DNA of 32,608 bases, taken from Oxalobacteraceae bacterium OM1. Lineage in GTDB: Bacteria > Pseudomonadota > Gammaproteobacteria > Burkholderiales > Burkholderiaceae_D. Numbering within the stretch: the first letter of the stretch is position 1; each line of letters begins with the position of its first letter. The stretch lies in NCBI GenBank assembly GCA_004570315.1, contig SPQI01000141.1, positions 1 through 32,608 on the forward strand, in the 5' to 3' direction. Under the pieces are notes generated by a model that did not search any database, had not been told where the DNA came from, and was given only the letters and a program-made list of their open reading frames with translations. Shown piece by piece: positions 31,785-32,608 of the stretch. A program made the position numbers and the translations under genes.

Positions 31785-32608
31785 CAATCGGCCGTCATCG
31801 TCAATTCAAGTCACTATGCATTCCCCGCCGCGCCGGCGTAGGCGGGTCAATCGGCCACGCGCCAATTCGCATGCCCGACATTCGTCATGGCAGGCAGCCC
31901 ACCAAGCAAGCGTGCGCTGCGGCGCCTGTAGCTCACCGGTCGCGTGCCAGCGTGCGCCACTGGCCGCCCACTGCGCGACACCGACCCGCGTTGTATCGTT
32001 GGCGCCGGTATGGCGTCGCCAGACAATTCCGCGCTTCCTCTTACGCTTACATACCAGCCCAGCGCCCCACCGGCAGCCGTGGCAGAGCCCATGCCAAGGC
32101 GCCCGGGACCAAGGCGCAGCACCCACGGACCAGGCAGGCTGGCGCAACGAGACGCCACGGGATGGCAGGCAATTGTACGACGCCGTCATTGAGTGCGACT
32201 CAGTTTCCGCCCCAATGGGTCAATGAAACGGCGACGCGATTCGCTGCGACGCAGGCATTCCTGGCTCGACAGCACGCCGGAAGTCATCCGTCGCTCCAAG
32301 CACACCGACCCGAAGGAACTGGTTGGCCGGCGCTGCGCCGCCGAGCACGCCGGTTGTGAACCTTTGCCCGTCGCCGTCCCTTGGAAGGGCGCCAGACCGC
32401 CGCTGACGGTGACCTCAACGTGCGTGTCGCTGTGCCTCCGGTACGACGACTGGTGGCGGTAGCGCGCGGTACCCGAGGGAATGCCGGATCAAGAGGCCGA
32501 ACCTGCGAAGAGGCGCAATCGTCGCTGCTACGGCGGCGCCGGGTCGGCCGTCGGGCCGCCCCATGCCGCGACGACGGGCGAACGCCGTGTGGGCTGTGCG
32601 GCAGACCG
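31785..32608. other. Right-end stretch without a recognisable gene
   Basis: High-GC frames are open on both strands (for example 31806-32189 minus), but none looks like a known protein. The right edge may cut a gene beyond the window. Confidence 0.4.

Noticed and set aside
31806-32189. 127-residue minus-strand frame upstream of the McrBC-like locus
   Set aside because: Low-complexity Arg/Cys/Trp-rich translation typical of out-of-frame GC-rich DNA.

Overview
The window looks like a chromosomal accessory region of a beta-proteobacterium, most likely Burkholderiales. The reasons are the GC-rich coding style, the Rv2179c-like exonuclease, LysE, Crp and acylase genes, and the IS21/IS3 remnants. 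The species cannot be named from sequence alone. The left 13 kb looks less GC-rich than the right 16 kb (judged by eye) and is built almost entirely of anti-phage and integron genes. The right part mixes housekeeping-like genes with fragments and a second restriction locus.

Left to right: an IS21-family end (4-55); a gene-free stretch with five copies of an unassigned 12-bp motif in near mirror symmetry (215-710); a DEDDh exoribonuclease-like gene (868-1359); and a two-gene Gabija-like operon on the minus strand, with an OLD-type ATPase/Toprim nuclease followed by an overlapping UvrD-like helicase (1398-5634). Next comes a two-gene Lamassu-like operon, a Cap4/DUF4297 nuclease followed by a Rad50-like ATPase with a CPTC zinc hook (6183-9107). 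A consensus -10 box and a palindromic candidate operator lie upstream of it.

From about 9504 to 13199 lies a small, decayed chromosomal integron. Five minus-strand genes are each followed by an attC-like site. They encode a zinc-finger protein, a CHAT/caspase-like peptidase, two RNxxxH (HEPN-like) proteins and a small membrane protein. The array ends at a wrecked integron integrase on the plus strand whose catalytic Arg and His are replaced and whose frame is broken. Integrase and cassettes have the divergent layout expected of an integron. The cassette genes are intact while the integrase is dead. This is the best place in the window for undescribed defence genes.

Further right are an Xre antitoxin with an AbiEii-type nucleotidyltransferase toxin (14154-15595) and a graveyard of broken genes (15.6-16.9 kb). 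A LysE exporter, a Crp/Fnr regulator, a secreted penicillin/AHL-acylase-type lipoprotein and a secreted metallo-beta-lactamase-fold protein with a degenerate metal motif follow. Two copies of a structured hairpin-plus-terminator element lie on either side of the Crp-acylase-MBL block. After them come a phage-type HTH gene pair, a zinc-ribbon protein, an IS3 remnant fused to a truncated gene, one or two membrane proteins, and about 1.2 kb without a recognisable gene.

The right end carries a McrBC-like type IV restriction locus on the minus strand: a putative HTH protein, an McrB-like AAA+ ATPase lacking an N-terminal domain, and an McrC-like PD-(D/E)xK nuclease (28127-31784). In all, the window holds four recognisable defence or abortive-infection type loci (Gabija-like, Lamassu-like, AbiE-like, McrBC-like) plus the integron cassettes.
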